Assembly (NCBI GenBank): GCA_945871045.1
Contig: CAMBUC010000037.1
Coordinates: 1 to 12,670 of the forward strand
Reading direction: 5' to 3'
Length of the DNA: 12,670 bases
Source: an uncultured bacterium
GTDB taxonomy: Bacteria; Bacillota; Clostridia; Lachnospirales; Lachnospiraceae
The notes under the pieces were generated by a model, which did not search any database, had not been told where the DNA came from, and saw only the letters and a program-made list of their open reading frames with translations. Both the position numbers and the translations under genes were made by a program. Each line of letters starts with the position of its first letter. The stretch's first letter is position 1. Positions 1 to 7,097 of this stretch are shown here, piece after piece.

Positions 1-53
1 AACCCACGTATCCAGCTTGGAAGGCTGGTGTTCTACCATTGAACTACACCCGC
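1..53 (-). tRNA. tRNA-Gly (anticodon UCC), 3' part cut by window edge
   Basis: Read on the minus strand, the sequence begins GCGGGTG (5' acceptor strand) followed by TA. The D arm is GTTC/GAAC around AATGGTA. The anticodon stem CCAGC/GCTGG encloses the loop CTTCCAA, giving anticodon TCC, which reads GGA and GGG glycine codons. The variable region and the start of the T stem are present (TGGGTT). The rest of the T arm and the 3' acceptor strand lie outside the window. The gene has its own promoter (98-126). Confidence 0.95.
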
Positions 54-97
54 GTGTCTCTTGCGTGCCGTGCTGTCATCGCCGCAACGCAAGTAAA

Positions 98-126
98 AGT
101 ATATGTCAACGAAGCCCATTTGTCAA
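98..126 (-). promoter_or_regulatory. Sigma-A-type promoter for tRNA-Gly
   Basis: On the minus strand a perfect -35 box TTGACA (121-126) is followed by exactly 17 bases and a -10 box TATACT (98-103). Initiation would fall near 90-92, giving a leader of about 38 bases before the mature tRNA 5' end at 53. The -35 box starts one base after the stop codon of the preceding gene. A second TTGACA overlaps the spacer (105-110) but has no suitable -10 box. Confidence 0.85.
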
Positions 127-127
127 C

Positions 128-622
128 CTATTTTTTTAACTTTTTTAAAAAAATTTGGAAAAGCCCGGTTTCATCAATGGTCAGCACTCCATAACTCGGC
201 TCATGATCGGGCTGTCTCGGTCTTGAGATGCTGCCCGGATTGGCGATGAGCACACCGCCGCACTGCTCCAAGAAGGGACGGTGGGTATGTCCAAACAATG
301 CGATCTGACAGCCACAGGAAGCCGCCCGGTCACGGAGCACATCCATTCCCGTCGTTACATAATACTCATGGCCGTGGGTCATAAAAATACGCACGCCGTT
401 AATGCTGACAGTCTTTTCGCTTGGCAGTGCACTGGCCCAGTCACAATTTCCGGATACGATCTCTACAGGCACGCCCACGATCTCCTGAATGATGGGATCC
501 CAGCCTTCCGTATCCCCCATATGGAGCACGCGGTCAAAGGGTGCTTCCAACCGGACGACCTCCTTTAAATTTTCATGAAACCCATGGGTATCGCTGATCA
601 ATAAAATTTTCTTTGTTTTCAT
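128..622 (-). CDS. YfcE/MJ0936-family metallophosphoesterase
   Basis: A 164-residue cytoplasmic calcineurin-like phosphodiesterase, the usual size for the YfcE/MJ0936 family, whose members hydrolyse phosphodiesters with a two-metal centre. All metal-ligand motifs are present: SDTHG (D11, H13), MGD (D37), GNCD (N59, D61), THGHEY (H83, H85) and GHTHRP (H112, H114), followed by the family's NPGSIS segment at 128-133. The natural substrate is unknown. The start chosen is the ATG at 622, because the SDTHG strand follows at once; a longer in-frame extension to 778 runs inside rdgB and carries no family sequence. The ATG overlaps the rdgB stop as ATGA, so translation is probably coupled. The lysine-rich end (FLKKLKK) is encoded by a very A/T-rich stretch. 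No terminator separates the gene from the tRNA promoter. Confidence 0.93.
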   Translation of the reverse strand: MKTKKILLISDTHGFHENLKEVVRLEAPFDRVLHMGDTEGWDPIIQEIVGVPVEIVSGNCDWASALPSEKTVSINGVRIFMTHGHEYYVTTGMDVLRDRAASCGCQIALFGHTHRPFLEQCGGVLIANPGSISRPRQPDHEPSYGVLTIDETGLFQIFLKKLKK

Positions 623-1212
623 AATGCCTTTAATTCCTCTCGCATTGCCCGAAGCGCATTTCCTCTGTGACTGACGTTGTTCTTCTCCTCCGGCGAAAGC
701 TGTGCCGTAGAACAGCCGTATGCATCCACATAAAAGATCGGATCGTATCCAAATCCGTTTTCTCCTGCAGGTTCCCATCCGATATATCCTTCTATGGTTC
801 CTCTGGTAACGCGTGTGCTTCCATCCGGCAATGCTGCTGCGATGGCACAGACGAAACGGGCGGTGCGGCCTTCCTTCGGCACTCCCTCCAGACGGTCGAT
901 GAGGTTTTTGTTTTTGATATCATAGGACGTATCCTCGCCCATATAACGGGCAGAATAAATTCCGGGCTCCTTGTTCAAATAGTCGATTTCCAGTCCCGAA
1001 TCATCTGCCAGCACAATATCATCCGGCAATAATTTCCCAATGGCAGTCGCCTTGATCAGTGCATTTTCTTCAAAGGTTGTTCCGTCTTCTACGATATCCG
1101 CAGTTACACCCGCCTCTTTCATGGAAAGGATCTCCATGCCTACATCGGAAAGGATCATGCGGATCTCTTTCATTTTGTTTTCATTTCCTGTTGCAAAAAT
1201 GATTCTGCTCAT
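619..1212 (-). CDS. rdgB: XTP/dITP pyrophosphatase (HAM1/RdgB family)
   Basis: A 197-residue nucleotide-pool sanitising enzyme. The family hydrolyses non-canonical purine triphosphates (dITP, XTP, ITP) to monophosphate and pyrophosphate, keeping deaminated bases out of DNA and RNA. The family motifs are visible in order: TGNENK at 8-13 (substrate loop), ADDSGLEID at 69-77 with catalytic Asp, EPGIYSARY at 82-90, GENGFGYDPIF at 150-160 (base-binding loop) and SHRGNAL at 181-187. Length is normal for the family. The start is set by a GGAGGG ribosome site 9 bases upstream, embedded in the last codons of the amidase gene (spelling EEGY). It lies 2 bp after the amidase stop and shares an ATGA with the phosphodiesterase downstream. 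The rdgB-yfcE pairing is, as I remember it, common in Clostridia. Confidence 0.96.
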   Translation of the reverse strand: MSRIIFATGNENKMKEIRMILSDVGMEILSMKEAGVTADIVEDGTTFEENALIKATAIGKLLPDDIVLADDSGLEIDYLNKEPGIYSARYMGEDTSYDIKNKNLIDRLEGVPKEGRTARFVCAIAAALPDGSTRVTRGTIEGYIGWEPAGENGFGYDPIFYVDAYGCSTAQLSPEEKNNVSHRGNALRAMREELKAL

Positions 1213-1214
1213 TT

Positions 1215-2339
1215 CTAATAGCCCTCCTCAAGCGCCTGCATGATCCCATCATAGATCGCACGGGCACATTTTTTCTGATAGTTCTGATCGGTCAGATTGG
1301 CAAGTTCTTTCGGATTGGTCATAAAGCCCACCTCAACCAGTGCAGAGGGCGCTTTCGTACTTCTTACCACATAAATGTCATTACCTGCCATCAAACCGCG
1401 GTTCTTCGTTCCCAGCGATTCCGTTATCTGCTTAAGCAGGATATGTGCGAAATGTTTGGAACTGTTTCCCTCGTTTTCCCGTTTCTCATCATAAAGCACG
1501 GCCGTTCCGTTCACCGACTGTAAATTGGGAAACGCGTTGTTATGTATGCTCACAAAAAGATTGGCATCAATGTCATTGGCAAGCCCGGCACGGTCTTCAA
1601 AAGCCGGATCCGAATCATCTAATCTTGTATAATAGACACCTAATGTTTCATCCTCACTTTGATCAAATATTTTTTTGAGTTCCGTTACGATCGCAAGGTC
1701 GATATCCTTTTCCATTACGTTGGAAACGATGGCACCGGGCATTTTTGCCCCATGCCCGGCATCAATGACTACCAGTTTGTCATAGAGTTCCTGCGGTGCA
1801 ACGAAATCAATATACAAGTATTGCTCCTGCCAGTCAAGGGAAAGTTCATACACATGTTCCATCTCCAGTTCCAAAGTTCCGCCATCTTTCCCGGCATAAT
1901 AATTTAATTCAGAAATGTGATCGCTTTTTCCAAGAAGCGGATAACGGATCGGGTAATCCTCCTCGGCGCCCTTGATCTCAAAGGCGATCCTGCGGGTCAC
2001 ATAGTTATTATAAATGGTCACATCATCCTTGCTGCAGTTTTTCGGAAGTTCCAGACGAAGCTGCTGCGAAAATCCCAGGGTCTGTTCCTCTGTCTCTTCT
2101 CCGTTTTGTGCATCTGCTGTGGCATACGCCTGTTCGGTGGAGAAATTCAAAAATTCCAGACCGGACAAAGTCGCCCACATTTCTTCACGCTCTTTTCGCT
2201 CCTGCCGCAGCTGCATTTGTTTTGCCGCATACTGCTGCGCTTTTACTTCCAGCATGGGAAGATAAAACAAACCGGAGCAGACGCCCACGGAAAATATCAC
2301 CAGAAACAGCGTCACTCCACGCACGATCTTTTCTTCCAT
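1215..2339 (-). CDS. N-acetylmuramoyl-L-alanine amidase (Amidase_3), membrane-anchored
   Basis: A 374-residue peptidoglycan hydrolase that cleaves the MurNAc-L-Ala bond between glycan and stem peptide. Residues 8-29 are an uncleaved-looking signal anchor. Residues 37-57 are a charged, probably coiled segment rich in Gln, Arg and Glu. Residues 88-182 form a beta-rich region that could be an AMIN-like wall-binding domain, but I cannot assign it firmly. The catalytic domain runs from 188 to the end, with zinc ligands H196 (DAGHG), E210 (MEKDID) and H266 (SIHNN) and the catalytic E336 (EVGFMTN). The start is the ATG at 2339, forming TAATG with the peptidase stop and preceded by AGGAAGG. An in-frame extension to 2420 overlaps the peptidase and would put about 27 charged residues ahead of the signal anchor. 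CwlD or a cell-separation amidase are both possible roles. Confidence 0.93.
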   Translation of the reverse strand: MEEKIVRGVTLFLVIFSVGVCSGLFYLPMLEVKAQQYAAKQMQLRQERKEREEMWATLSGLEFLNFSTEQAYATADAQNGEETEEQTLGFSQQLRLELPKNCSKDDVTIYNNYVTRRIAFEIKGAEEDYPIRYPLLGKSDHISELNYYAGKDGGTLELEMEHVYELSLDWQEQYLYIDFVAPQELYDKLVVIDAGHGAKMPGAIVSNVMEKDIDLAIVTELKKIFDQSEDETLGVYYTRLDDSDPAFEDRAGLANDIDANLFVSIHNNAFPNLQSVNGTAVLYDEKRENEGNSSKHFAHILLKQITESLGTKNRGLMAGNDIYVVRSTKAPSALVEVGFMTNPKELANLTDQNYQKKCARAIYDGIMQALEEGY

Positions 2340-4066
2340 TATTCTGTGCCTTCCTCTCTTACGCTGGTGTATGCTTTGATACAGAGATTGCTTTTTGCCT
2401 GATCTTCTACCCGATTCCACTGACTTCCGCGGATACTGATGTAACCTTCGCCATCCGTAATATCCACATTGGCAGTCAGCCCATCTGCCGCATATTCGAT
2501 AGCCATTGGATAAACTGCGTTGGGTGTTTTAATATAGATCATCACAGCAAACCGCTCCCCTTTTTCCACCTTCACCGGCTTATCAAAGCGGATCGTATAA
2601 TAACCTGCATTTGACAGTTGTCCCTCTGCCACTTTGATCCGGTTGGCAGGATCCAGACTATCTGTATTCTTAAAATCCTTCACTACATAAACATCGTAGG
2701 AGGTATCTTTGCCGGTGGCATAAAAGCCGGCCGCCTCTACCTGTTCCGCCTCTTTTGCCCGGAACACATTGGCGCCGTAGATGCTTTCTCTGTCATAACC
2801 CATCTGACCGACCCAGCCACACAGATCCGACTGGTAGATATTGTCAAAATTATCCACATCCTCTACCTTCGTATAGACCACGTTGTGGATGCCGATGTTT
2901 GAATCATAATAGGAAATATAAAATATTCCGTTCTCGCCAAATTCCGTTCCCCAGCTGTTCTGACAGATGAACGCACCATCCTCCTCCGGGGGTGTGGAAA
3001 AGTTTTCCTTCGGATAAGAGTCGTCCCATCCGATGATGACTACATCATGATTGGACTTTTCCGATCCCTGATAACAGTAGGCATGGTGTTTGGAATTATA
3101 AAATACGCTGGTGCTGGCAGAGTTCTGAAGCGTCGTGTAGATGGAAGTCTGCACACCGCCATATTTGAATACCGCTTCCTTGATCTTCTGCTGATCTCCG
3201 GACTCCATCACCTGCATCTCCTGCACATGTTTCACTGCCGTCAGGGACGGATCCGTCTCCCCGTCTCCGTAGGGATCATCCGCTGCAAATACGGGTCCCT
3301 GCCACGAAGCCAGATAAGCCATAGACATGGTATAGTCTCCGCCGTCATTCTGCCCCTTGTTAAAACTGTTGCACAAGGTCATATGATCTTCTGCAAAGGA
3401 AAGACGTTCCTCCGGAAGCAGTGTAGATTCCAACGCAGTCAGCGTGGCAAATGCCCAGCAGGTGCCGAGGGCGCCCTGATCCTTTACCGCCGTGACACGC
3501 TGCTGTTCACGCAGATCATATTTGTATGGTAAAAAGCCCACATCACTCATGGTATCCAGCCCGACCGCCTTATTCTGGGCAATATCCCAATCAAAACTGT
3601 AACCTAACAGATCCGACAGATCTTTCATGCCGACATAAAAGTTGTCATCGTCTTTGGTCATCGGTGAGATCAACGGCACCGTCTCATTTCCTACCGTGCA
3701 AACCAGTTCATCCAGTACAAAACGGATCGACAGATCGCGTTTCTGGAGCACCAGTTCTTTCTCATTATAAATATGTGCGCTGCAGTTTAAACTGTCCCTG
3801 AGAATGCTGACAGGCACCATCAGCTGCAGTTCATCATCCATGAAAAGCGGCGTATCATTGCTGGTGTAACTACGGCTGCCGATATTTAAGGTGATCACAC
3901 CATCATTGACGCTGGCGGCGATCAGGGGATTCCAGTCGCCGGATTGCAGCCTTGCACCGCGAAACTGCTCTACCTCCACAATCTCCCGGGAAGAATTATT
4001 AAATTTTACTAATATCAGTACAAATAAAACGATTGTAAAAAAAATGTATCTTTTGGAATAACGCAT
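2339..4066 (-). CDS. Exported C1-family (papain-like) cysteine peptidase with lectin-like C-terminal domain
   Basis: A 575-residue protein with a signal or anchor segment at 7-22. Residues about 48-172 resemble a copper-amine-oxidase-N-like stalk domain (two repeats around LMVPVSILRD and FYVGMKDLSD). The papain-fold catalytic domain begins at YDLREQ (183). The active site is complete: oxyanion-hole Q197 in KDQG, nucleophile C203 in GTCWAFA, H340 in SNHDVVIIGWDD and N370 in CQNSWG. Residues about 400-568 match the lectin-like domain often found behind C1 peptidases of Gram-positive gut bacteria, including a cell-surface-like GWVGQMGYD segment. There is no LPXTG motif, so retention would depend on the N-terminal anchor. 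There is no obvious inhibitory propeptide; the stalk occupies that position. It lies 24 bp after the methyltransferase and is TAATG-coupled to the amidase. The ribosome site is weak (AGAGAG). Its substrate is unknown; surface or wall proteins are an inference. Confidence 0.9.
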   Translation of the reverse strand: MRYSKRYIFFTIVLFVLILVKFNNSSREIVEVEQFRGARLQSGDWNPLIAASVNDGVITLNIGSRSYTSNDTPLFMDDELQLMVPVSILRDSLNCSAHIYNEKELVLQKRDLSIRFVLDELVCTVGNETVPLISPMTKDDDNFYVGMKDLSDLLGYSFDWDIAQNKAVGLDTMSDVGFLPYKYDLREQQRVTAVKDQGALGTCWAFATLTALESTLLPEERLSFAEDHMTLCNSFNKGQNDGGDYTMSMAYLASWQGPVFAADDPYGDGETDPSLTAVKHVQEMQVMESGDQQKIKEAVFKYGGVQTSIYTTLQNSASTSVFYNSKHHAYCYQGSEKSNHDVVIIGWDDSYPKENFSTPPEEDGAFICQNSWGTEFGENGIFYISYYDSNIGIHNVVYTKVEDVDNFDNIYQSDLCGWVGQMGYDRESIYGANVFRAKEAEQVEAAGFYATGKDTSYDVYVVKDFKNTDSLDPANRIKVAEGQLSNAGYYTIRFDKPVKVEKGERFAVMIYIKTPNAVYPMAIEYAADGLTANVDITDGEGYISIRGSQWNRVEDQAKSNLCIKAYTSVREEGTE

Positions 4067-4090
4067 AACTCTCTTTTTTCACTTCTTGTA

Positions 4091-5266
4091 TTACTGCTCC
4101 CGTGGCTTGCGCTTTGGCGGTTTTGCCCCGAGAAACTGATAAAAATACGTGCGGATCATACCGTTATATAATTTTCTGTTCTTATCTGCTTTTTTCCCGA
4201 TATAGCGTTCGGCATCTTCATAACTGGTGATCAGATACATCGACCAGTCATCCAGTCTCGCATAAGCCTCCCCAATCTGCTGATAAAGCGCCGGCAGATC
4301 TTTCTTATCCTCCAAACGCTCACCGTAAGGCGGATTCGATAGGATGAATCCATATTTTTTCGGATGGCTGAGTTCTGCCACCGGCCTGCGCTGGAAATGG
4401 ATCATCTGATCCACACCTGCCCGGCGGGCATTTTCCCTGGCGATGGCGATCACGCTCTCATCGATATCATACCCCTGAATGGCAGTCTCCACACGCAGAT
4501 CCACGAGATCCTGCGCTTCTTCCACTGCCTCATACCACATCTTTTTCGGTACGATGTTCTGCCACTCCTGAGACAAAAACTCCCGGTTCATGCCCGGTGC
4601 GATATTTGCCGCCATCATAGCGGCTTCGATGGGGAATGTTCCGCTTCCGCAGAAAGGATCCACCAGAATACGGTCTGCATGCCAGGGGGTCAGCATGATC
4701 AGGGAAGCAGCCAGTGTCTCCGATAAAGGCGCTGCCCCGGCCATGGTGCGATAGCCTCTTTTGTGCAGGGAATCACCCGTGGTATCAATGGTCACTGTCA
4801 CTTCATCTTTCATCAGAAACACTCGCAAGGGGTAATCACTGCCATCCTCTGAAAACCAGGAAACCCCGTAGGTTCCTTTCAGACGCTCTACCACTGCCTT
4901 TTTCACAATGGACTGAATGTCCGAAGGGCTGAACAGCTTACTTTTGATGGAAGAGGCTTTTTTTACCCAGAATCTTGCATCTTTCGGGAGAAATTCCTCC
5001 CAGGGCAATGCCTTCGTACCCTCAAACAGTTCATCAAATGTGGTCGCGTAAAAACGGCCTACCTGAATGAGTACACGCTCGGCTGTCCGCAAAAACAGGT
5101 TGGCGCGGCAGATCGCCTCCGCGTCTCCGGTAAAGGTTACCCGTCCGTCTTCCACCCGCGTGATCTCGTATCCAAGATCATAGATCTCTCTTTTTAACAC
5201 AGCCTCCAGTCCAAAATGACAGGGGGCGATCAATTCATATGTCTGCATATGGTATATTATCTCCAT
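4091..5266 (-). CDS. THUMP-domain class I SAM-dependent RNA (guanine-N2) methyltransferase, RlmL/YpsC type
   Basis: A 391-residue protein of the THUMP plus Rossmann methyltransferase family, which modifies guanine N2 in rRNA; the Escherichia coli relative is the N-terminal half of RlmL. Residues about 10-60 form the ferredoxin-like domain (YELIAPCHFGLEAVLKREI) and about 60-165 the THUMP domain. The linker DTTGDSLHKRGYR at 161-173 is a family signature. The SAM-binding motif is DPFCGSGTFPIEAA at 203-216, and the catalytic NPPYGERL at 311-318 matches the N-P-P-Y/F class that methylates exocyclic amines. The chosen start at 5266 has AGGA six bases upstream. An alternative ATG at 5248 gives an N-terminus closer to the usual family start, but its GGAG is 12 bases away. 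It is first in the operon and directly follows the 5288-5317 promoter. Confidence 0.93.
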   Translation of the reverse strand: MEIIYHMQTYELIAPCHFGLEAVLKREIYDLGYEITRVEDGRVTFTGDAEAICRANLFLRTAERVLIQVGRFYATTFDELFEGTKALPWEEFLPKDARFWVKKASSIKSKLFSPSDIQSIVKKAVVERLKGTYGVSWFSEDGSDYPLRVFLMKDEVTVTIDTTGDSLHKRGYRTMAGAAPLSETLAASLIMLTPWHADRILVDPFCGSGTFPIEAAMMAANIAPGMNREFLSQEWQNIVPKKMWYEAVEEAQDLVDLRVETAIQGYDIDESVIAIARENARRAGVDQMIHFQRRPVAELSHPKKYGFILSNPPYGERLEDKKDLPALYQQIGEAYARLDDWSMYLITSYEDAERYIGKKADKNRKLYNGMIRTYFYQFLGAKPPKRKPREQ

Positions 5267-5287
5267 TTTTTATCCTATATGAAACTT

Positions 5288-5317
5288 ATGATAGTCTATT
5301 TCCCGGTTCCGTGTCAA
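5288..5317 (-). promoter_or_regulatory. Sigma-A-type promoter of the methyltransferase-to-phosphodiesterase operon
   Basis: On the minus strand the perfect -35 box TTGACA (5312-5317) is followed by an 18-base spacer and TATCAT (5288-5293, five of six matches to TATAAT). The leader to the start codon is short, about 15 bases. The -35 box sits four bases after the U-tract of the terminator that ends the upstream operon, so the two transcription units are packed end to end. Confidence 0.8.
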
Positions 5318-5320
5318 TCG

Positions 5321-5357
5321 AAAAAAGGAACTGAACGAAATGTTCAATTCCTTTTTT
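5321..5357 (-). terminator. Intrinsic terminator ending the sugar-uptake operon
   Basis: In the minus-strand transcript a 16-bp stem (arms 5342-5357 and 5321-5336, one U-G wobble) closes a 5-base loop AUUUC and ends in six U residues that also pair with six A residues. It lies about 40 bases after the stop codon of the beta-helix gene. The A/U ends make it near-symmetrical, but no plus-strand gene ends here. Confidence 0.88.
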
Positions 5358-5398
5358 CATGCAAGAAGTTTCCAAGCCAAAGCCAATAACTGCCAAAA

Positions 5399-6694
5399 CT
5401 ATATTTGATCGATCAAAACAATCTGATTGTTCTCCAACTGATACCTGCCGATCTGTTTTTTCGGCCGGATCAAAGGGGTCTCCCTTCTCATAATAAATGT
5501 ATTATTTGCAATGTAAGCATCCGGATTTTCTATAGGGCTTAAAATCCCACTCAGATCTTCCTCACTGACGTTGTTGCAAAAACGGTTGTTTACGGACTGT
5601 TCAAGGCAAAACATGACGCAGCCCCCTTCGTTGCATCTGCTGTAGTTACATTCATAAACCGCGCCATCGCCGGAATCCGCATCGAATGCCATCCCATCCT
5701 GATTAAAGCAGGTGTCCCTGGCCTCATTATAACGAATCACCGCATCTTTGCATTTCCAGGGCCAAATCGCCGCCGCTACCTTACCGGCCCGGTCAAGGGG
5801 TTCTTTGTATACCCGGTCATTCATCTCCATTGCCGCATGATCTGCTGTATTATGCTCTACCAGCGGCCGCAGACTATACATTGCAGTGATTCCGTCTCCA
5901 CCCGTATTTTTTACATAATTGTTTCGGACAACGACATGCTCATGTCCATACCGCTGATACCACTCCTCTTCCAAATACGAAGAAGAAAAGCGGGCATGCT
6001 GATAGGTATATCCGATGGCAATTCCCCAACGGCTCACTCCATATACAAAGCAATCCTCCACCACAAATCCGTCAAATCTGGCCACACCGGTCTCATCCTC
6101 TCTTTCCGGTCGGAAGGCTGTCGCATAGATCCCACCGTTATTCATATGTTTATTGTAAACATTTCCCTGCACATCATGGATCATCAGATTTCGCAGAAAA
6201 ATATCATGTAGGGTGCCTTTGTCCTTTGCCACCACCGCCACGCCCGTCCGATCCATTTTATGCGCACTGCTATAATCCTCTTTCCTATCCATGACACCGG
6301 CGTTGGTGATTTCCAGACCGGATACTTCGATATAAGATGCATCCCACAGCAGGATGGCCGAGGAGACATAGCCTTCCTTTACATGGGTGGGAGCATCCAG
6401 CAGCACTCCATAATCCTGATACCAGATGCCCTGACCGTTGCAGTGAATAGCCGGCAAGGCACCCATTCCATAGTTCCCGATCACGATGGGATGATGTTTC
6501 GTTCCCTGCGCCCGGATTCGTAAAAATTGATCTTCAAATACCGAACCGCATTCTAATAGGATCCGGTCTCCGGGCTGCAGTTTCAGGGCATTGATGGCAT
6601 GAAGCGTAGCAAAAGGCGCTTCCGGTGCGATTCCCTCATTGCTGTCACATCCTTTCGCAGAACTGACATAAAATGTCCGCAAGATATCCATCAT
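5399..6694 (-). CDS. Right-handed parallel beta-helix protein, probably a cytoplasmic carbohydrate-active enzyme
   Basis: A 431-residue protein. The N-terminal TFYVSSAKGCDSNEG then APFATL and LQPGDRILLECG (7-50) is the opening seen in many secreted beta-helix lyases and hydrolases. Successive rungs follow, with repeated I-x-V/N-N turns: YIEVSGLEITNA at 121-132, FVVEDCFVYG at 210-219, VVVRNNYVKNTGGDGI at 254-269, AAIWPWKCKDAVIRYNEA at 308-325, FDADSGDGAVYECNYS at 337-352 followed by CNEGG, and YIANNTFIM at 394-402. The WPW, FDxD and NEGG elements recall a beta-helix subfamily common in polysaccharide-degradation loci. GH28 catalytic motifs are absent, and I cannot name an activity. There is no signal peptide, unlike most relatives. 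GGGAGG six bases upstream fixes the ATG at 6694, giving a 50-bp overlap with the preceding gene. It is last in the importer operon, so it may act on the imported sugar. Confidence 0.85.
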   Translation of the reverse strand: MMDILRTFYVSSAKGCDSNEGIAPEAPFATLHAINALKLQPGDRILLECGSVFEDQFLRIRAQGTKHHPIVIGNYGMGALPAIHCNGQGIWYQDYGVLLDAPTHVKEGYVSSAILLWDASYIEVSGLEITNAGVMDRKEDYSSAHKMDRTGVAVVAKDKGTLHDIFLRNLMIHDVQGNVYNKHMNNGGIYATAFRPEREDETGVARFDGFVVEDCFVYGVSRWGIAIGYTYQHARFSSSYLEEEWYQRYGHEHVVVRNNYVKNTGGDGITAMYSLRPLVEHNTADHAAMEMNDRVYKEPLDRAGKVAAAIWPWKCKDAVIRYNEARDTCFNQDGMAFDADSGDGAVYECNYSRCNEGGCVMFCLEQSVNNRFCNNVSEEDLSGILSPIENPDAYIANNTFIMRRETPLIRPKKQIGRYQLENNQIVLIDQI

Positions 6695-7097
6695 ACGCTT
6701 CCTCCCGAATTCTTTTTTCGATGACTTCTTTTACATCTTCATAGTCATAGGATTCAGAATAAAAGTCGGTAAATAAATCCCGGTTCTTACAATAAAAATC
6801 CTCTTTTTCTTTTTCCGTTATCCGGCGATAGACATAATTCTTTGCCTTGCCGCATAAAAAATCCAGTTTGAACCGGGTCAGTTCCTGCTGCAGATAAGCG
6901 GCATACGAATAAGTCGTCACGCCATATACCACTTCCCCTGCCAACAGTTTTTGCCGCTTCTCTTCATTCGCCAGCGCACATCTTTGTTCCATGGCAGGAA
7001 AGCCGGCTTCTTCAATAAACCCAAACTGTTTGGCAGCCATCAGAGCAGCCTCTGCTTTTAAAAGTTCCTCTGACGATAAACAGTAATTTTTATTCAT
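6645..7097 (-). CDS. Unrecognised 150-residue helical protein, faintly PrsA/SurA-like
   Basis: I do not recognise this family with confidence. It is a charged, probably all-helical, soluble protein with no signal peptide and no membrane segment. Residues 8-25 form an amphipathic Leu/Ala/Glu helix. Residues 46-70 include KLLAGEVVYGV and an aromatic run (TTYSYAAYLQQEL). Residues 92-139 have the pattern ITEKEKEDFYCKNRDLF, then YEDVKEVIEKRIREE, then a final helix. That last block resembles the helical arms flanking the parvulin domain in PrsA/SurA-type foldases, but no rotamase domain is present. Four cysteines lie at 6, 40, 82 and 103, with two more near the C-terminus. The start is the ATG at 7097, in a TAATG overlap with the permease and with AGGAG 10 bases upstream. 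It overlaps the beta-helix gene by 50 bp in another frame, suggesting that the two products work together. Confidence 0.8.
   Translation of the reverse strand: MNKNYCLSSEELLKAEAALMAAKQFGFIEEAGFPAMEQRCALANEEKRQKLLAGEVVYGVTTYSYAAYLQQELTRFKLDFLCGKAKNYVYRRITEKEKEDFYCKNRDLFTDFYSESYDYEDVKEVIEKRIREEAYDGYLADILCQFCERM
6701..6706 (-). promoter_or_regulatory. Ribosome binding site of the beta-helix gene, inside the preceding coding region
   Basis: GGGAGG on the minus strand lies six bases before the ATG at 6694 and about 55 bases before the stop codon of the 150-residue gene. It supports the long overlap as real rather than a mis-called start. The ATG at 6691 would have a 9-base spacing and remains possible. 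Confidence 0.7.

Noticed and set aside
105..110. Second TTGACA near the tRNA gene as an alternative -35 box
   Set aside because: It directly abuts the -10 box TATACT used by the upstream TTGACA, which has the ideal 17-base spacing; no -10 box fits the second copy.
281..568. Plus-strand open frame of 95 codons
   Set aside because: It lies wholly opposite the phosphodiesterase gene, whose motifs are intact; it has no recognisable domain, and it is a complement shadow. The same applies to other plus-strand frames at 667-1032, 1917-2402, 2108-2614, 3047-3532 and 4364-4726.
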